Assembly: GCA_009746045.1 (NCBI GenBank)
Contig: RPFO01000156.1
Location: 1,731,381 to 1,795,380, forward strand
Direction of reading: 5' to 3'
Origin: Mesostigma viride
Taxonomy: Eukaryota > Streptophyta > Mesostigmatophyceae > Mesostigmatales > Mesostigmataceae
Length of the DNA: 64,000 nt
Shown here: in pieces, positions 62,352 to 64,000 of the stretch
Layout of the letters: every line of letters begins with the position of its first letter
How positions within the stretch are numbered: position 1 is the first letter of the stretch
Translations under genes and position numbers: made by a program
The notes under the pieces: model-generated
The model's input: the letters and a program-made list of their open reading frames with translations, nothing else
The model's database searches: none
Told to the model about the DNA's origin: nothing

Positions 62352-64000
62352 TCTTGCAGCCGATTTTCCGCCAAAAATCGACTTGCAGCCGATGCATCGG
62401 CTGCTCCGCGGGGGACCAAATTGCGCGAAAACTATTGAGAATTAGGAAAAGTTTAGCTGAGAAGATCGAAAGTTTATAAAATTCTTCACAGCATGGTACT
62501 AGGGTTTGCATACTTTTGACAAAGTTATACAGGTGTTCTGGCCGGTCAAAGTACAAGGGGTCAGGGTACTTTTTCACGTACAACGTGCATTCCGGAAAAC
62601 GACGACCTGGCCATGGCGGCTTGCGCCCACGCATGGCATTTACGTTTGCGTTCGAATTTTCTGGCCAAACTTAGGGTATTGATTTTATACGTCCTAAAGA
62701 TCATACAGGCCAATTTTTGGTTCGCGGGAATGCCATTTGATAGGTGTCGGCAGCGTTCTTGCTGGAAAAAACTGCGATCAGGCCGGACGATAGAAACGTT
62801 GACAGCAATACCTTTCCGGCGTATTTTAAAGGATATATCGGTTTCTTTGTACTTTTTATGATACATAGTAGTCGTAAACGTGCAAGGGTGGCCAGAAATC
62901 GCCGAATCCAGCGACCATGCTGCACAACTTTGGTGTGCCGAAATGCGCCATTTTGCGGCCACCGCCTGGGCCAAGGTAACGCCATCCATGCCTGGTAAAG
63001 CTTAAGCATCGTTTTCCTATCGATGTTTGACGTTTATATATACGTTCTAGCTTGTGTAGCACATTCTTTTTGCACTATTCATGCTCTTTCTTGACCCTGG
63101 CCTGGCCCCTTTCTAAAACACCCTTCTTAGATGCTTCCCTCAGTCAGTTGACCTGCCACAGGGTGATGGTGATAAGTTTTAGAGGCTGTATGGGTTTGAA
63201 TACCTCCATATATGTTTGTTATACATTTCCCATACACATATTGCATGAGTGTGAGGCAGTTGGCTGGTCTCTGTGGCATCATCAAGCACGTAACTGGTGA
63301 GTAAAAGCTTCCCATTGACAGCATGTGCCACCAGGTGTGCTGGCCATCACCTGGCAAGCTATAGCAGCTTAGGCCTAGTTTATCCTTGCTAGGGCAGGCT
63401 GAAATAGGCTCAACACCACTAGTTTGTTGGTGGCTGCCTCCTAGAATGCATGCCTTGCGTAGGGTGTCCGTACCACGTTACCTACGTGCATGGACAAGGT
63501 GGCACCTGCACATAGGTGCCATGTAAGGGCAGTGTGATGATGCAGTTATGTTTCCCCATCATTGTGGAAGGGAAATGTATTGTTTGGCATGGTTGGTGGC
63601 CATATTAGGAGGTAGTATGCCCACCCCTACTCCCTTGGTTGCTTTTTACCAACGGTACCCCTATGGGCTGTACTGGGTGTAACTGCTGGTATACCCACCC
63701 AAATGATGACCCCAATGGCTCAAACTGTTCAGCAACTAATTGTTTATCATCCCTGAAGTGGTAGGTGCCTAGGTCTTATAACATAATTCAAAATGCACAT
63801 TCTACCAAAAATGAAAACGCGCGTCTTGACCCCCCTGACTTTGACGGCAGTTAAACATGGCCTACCCTGCATATATGTGAGGTTGTGATATACCAACCCG
63901 AAGGGCAACTCATGGACATGCTTGGCCCCCAAGGACAGCCATTGGATATGGGTAGGTTGGATGGCATCTGGTTTGCAAAATTGTGAAGATCCAGCCGATT
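62352..64000. other. No gene recognised
   Basis: Short open frames only (up to 142 codons, minus strand, at 62561-62989), without recognisable domains. The words TTGCAGCCGAT and ATCGGCTGC form a small inverted repeat at about 62356-62405. Confidence 0.5.

Overview
The window looks like nuclear DNA of a GC-rich, intron-rich, transposon-rich green alga (Viridiplantae, most likely a chlorophyte). The evidence is spliceosomal GT-AG introns, a plant RD19-type papain-family protease, a TOR kinase ending in the eukaryotic WCPFW terminus, and long C-rich tracts before 3' splice sites. I cannot name the species. There are no operons, rRNA genes or CRISPR arrays.

Three host genes can be read exon by exon. 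(1) 413-25110 (+): the last 29 exons of the Target of Rapamycin kinase (1825 residues; the 5' end lies outside the window), with HEAT, FAT, FRB, kinase and FATC regions and no frameshift. (2) 32909-38057 (-): a complete five-exon RD19/cathepsin-F-like cysteine protease with signal peptide and I29 pro-region. (3) 46943-55154 (+): a four-exon classical short-chain dehydrogenase whose two largest introns carry retrotransposon copies.

The rest is a transposon graveyard. 26.4-32.5 kb holds LINE ORF1 and ORF2 fragments, short SINE-like elements and a MITE. 39.3-43.0 kb holds LINE ORF1 split exactly at a TTAA by an internally deleted piggyBac element. 43.9-46.5 kb and 48.6-50.2 kb hold more ORF1 remnants. 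52556-54788 is a 5'-truncated non-LTR retrotransposon with a 16-bp target-site duplication. 57.4-60.8 kb is a copia-related element with the unexpected order integrase, protease, RT, RNase H. 61.4-62.3 kb is another LINE C-terminus.

The most unusual observation is in the introns. Many TOR introns contain decayed extra copies of the adjoining exon edge together with its splice site. The same is seen in the protease gene. It looks as if segments spanning exon-intron junctions have been tandemly duplicated repeatedly, so that introns grow from exon-edge copies. All calls come from reading the sequence and from remembered family knowledge; no search was run.
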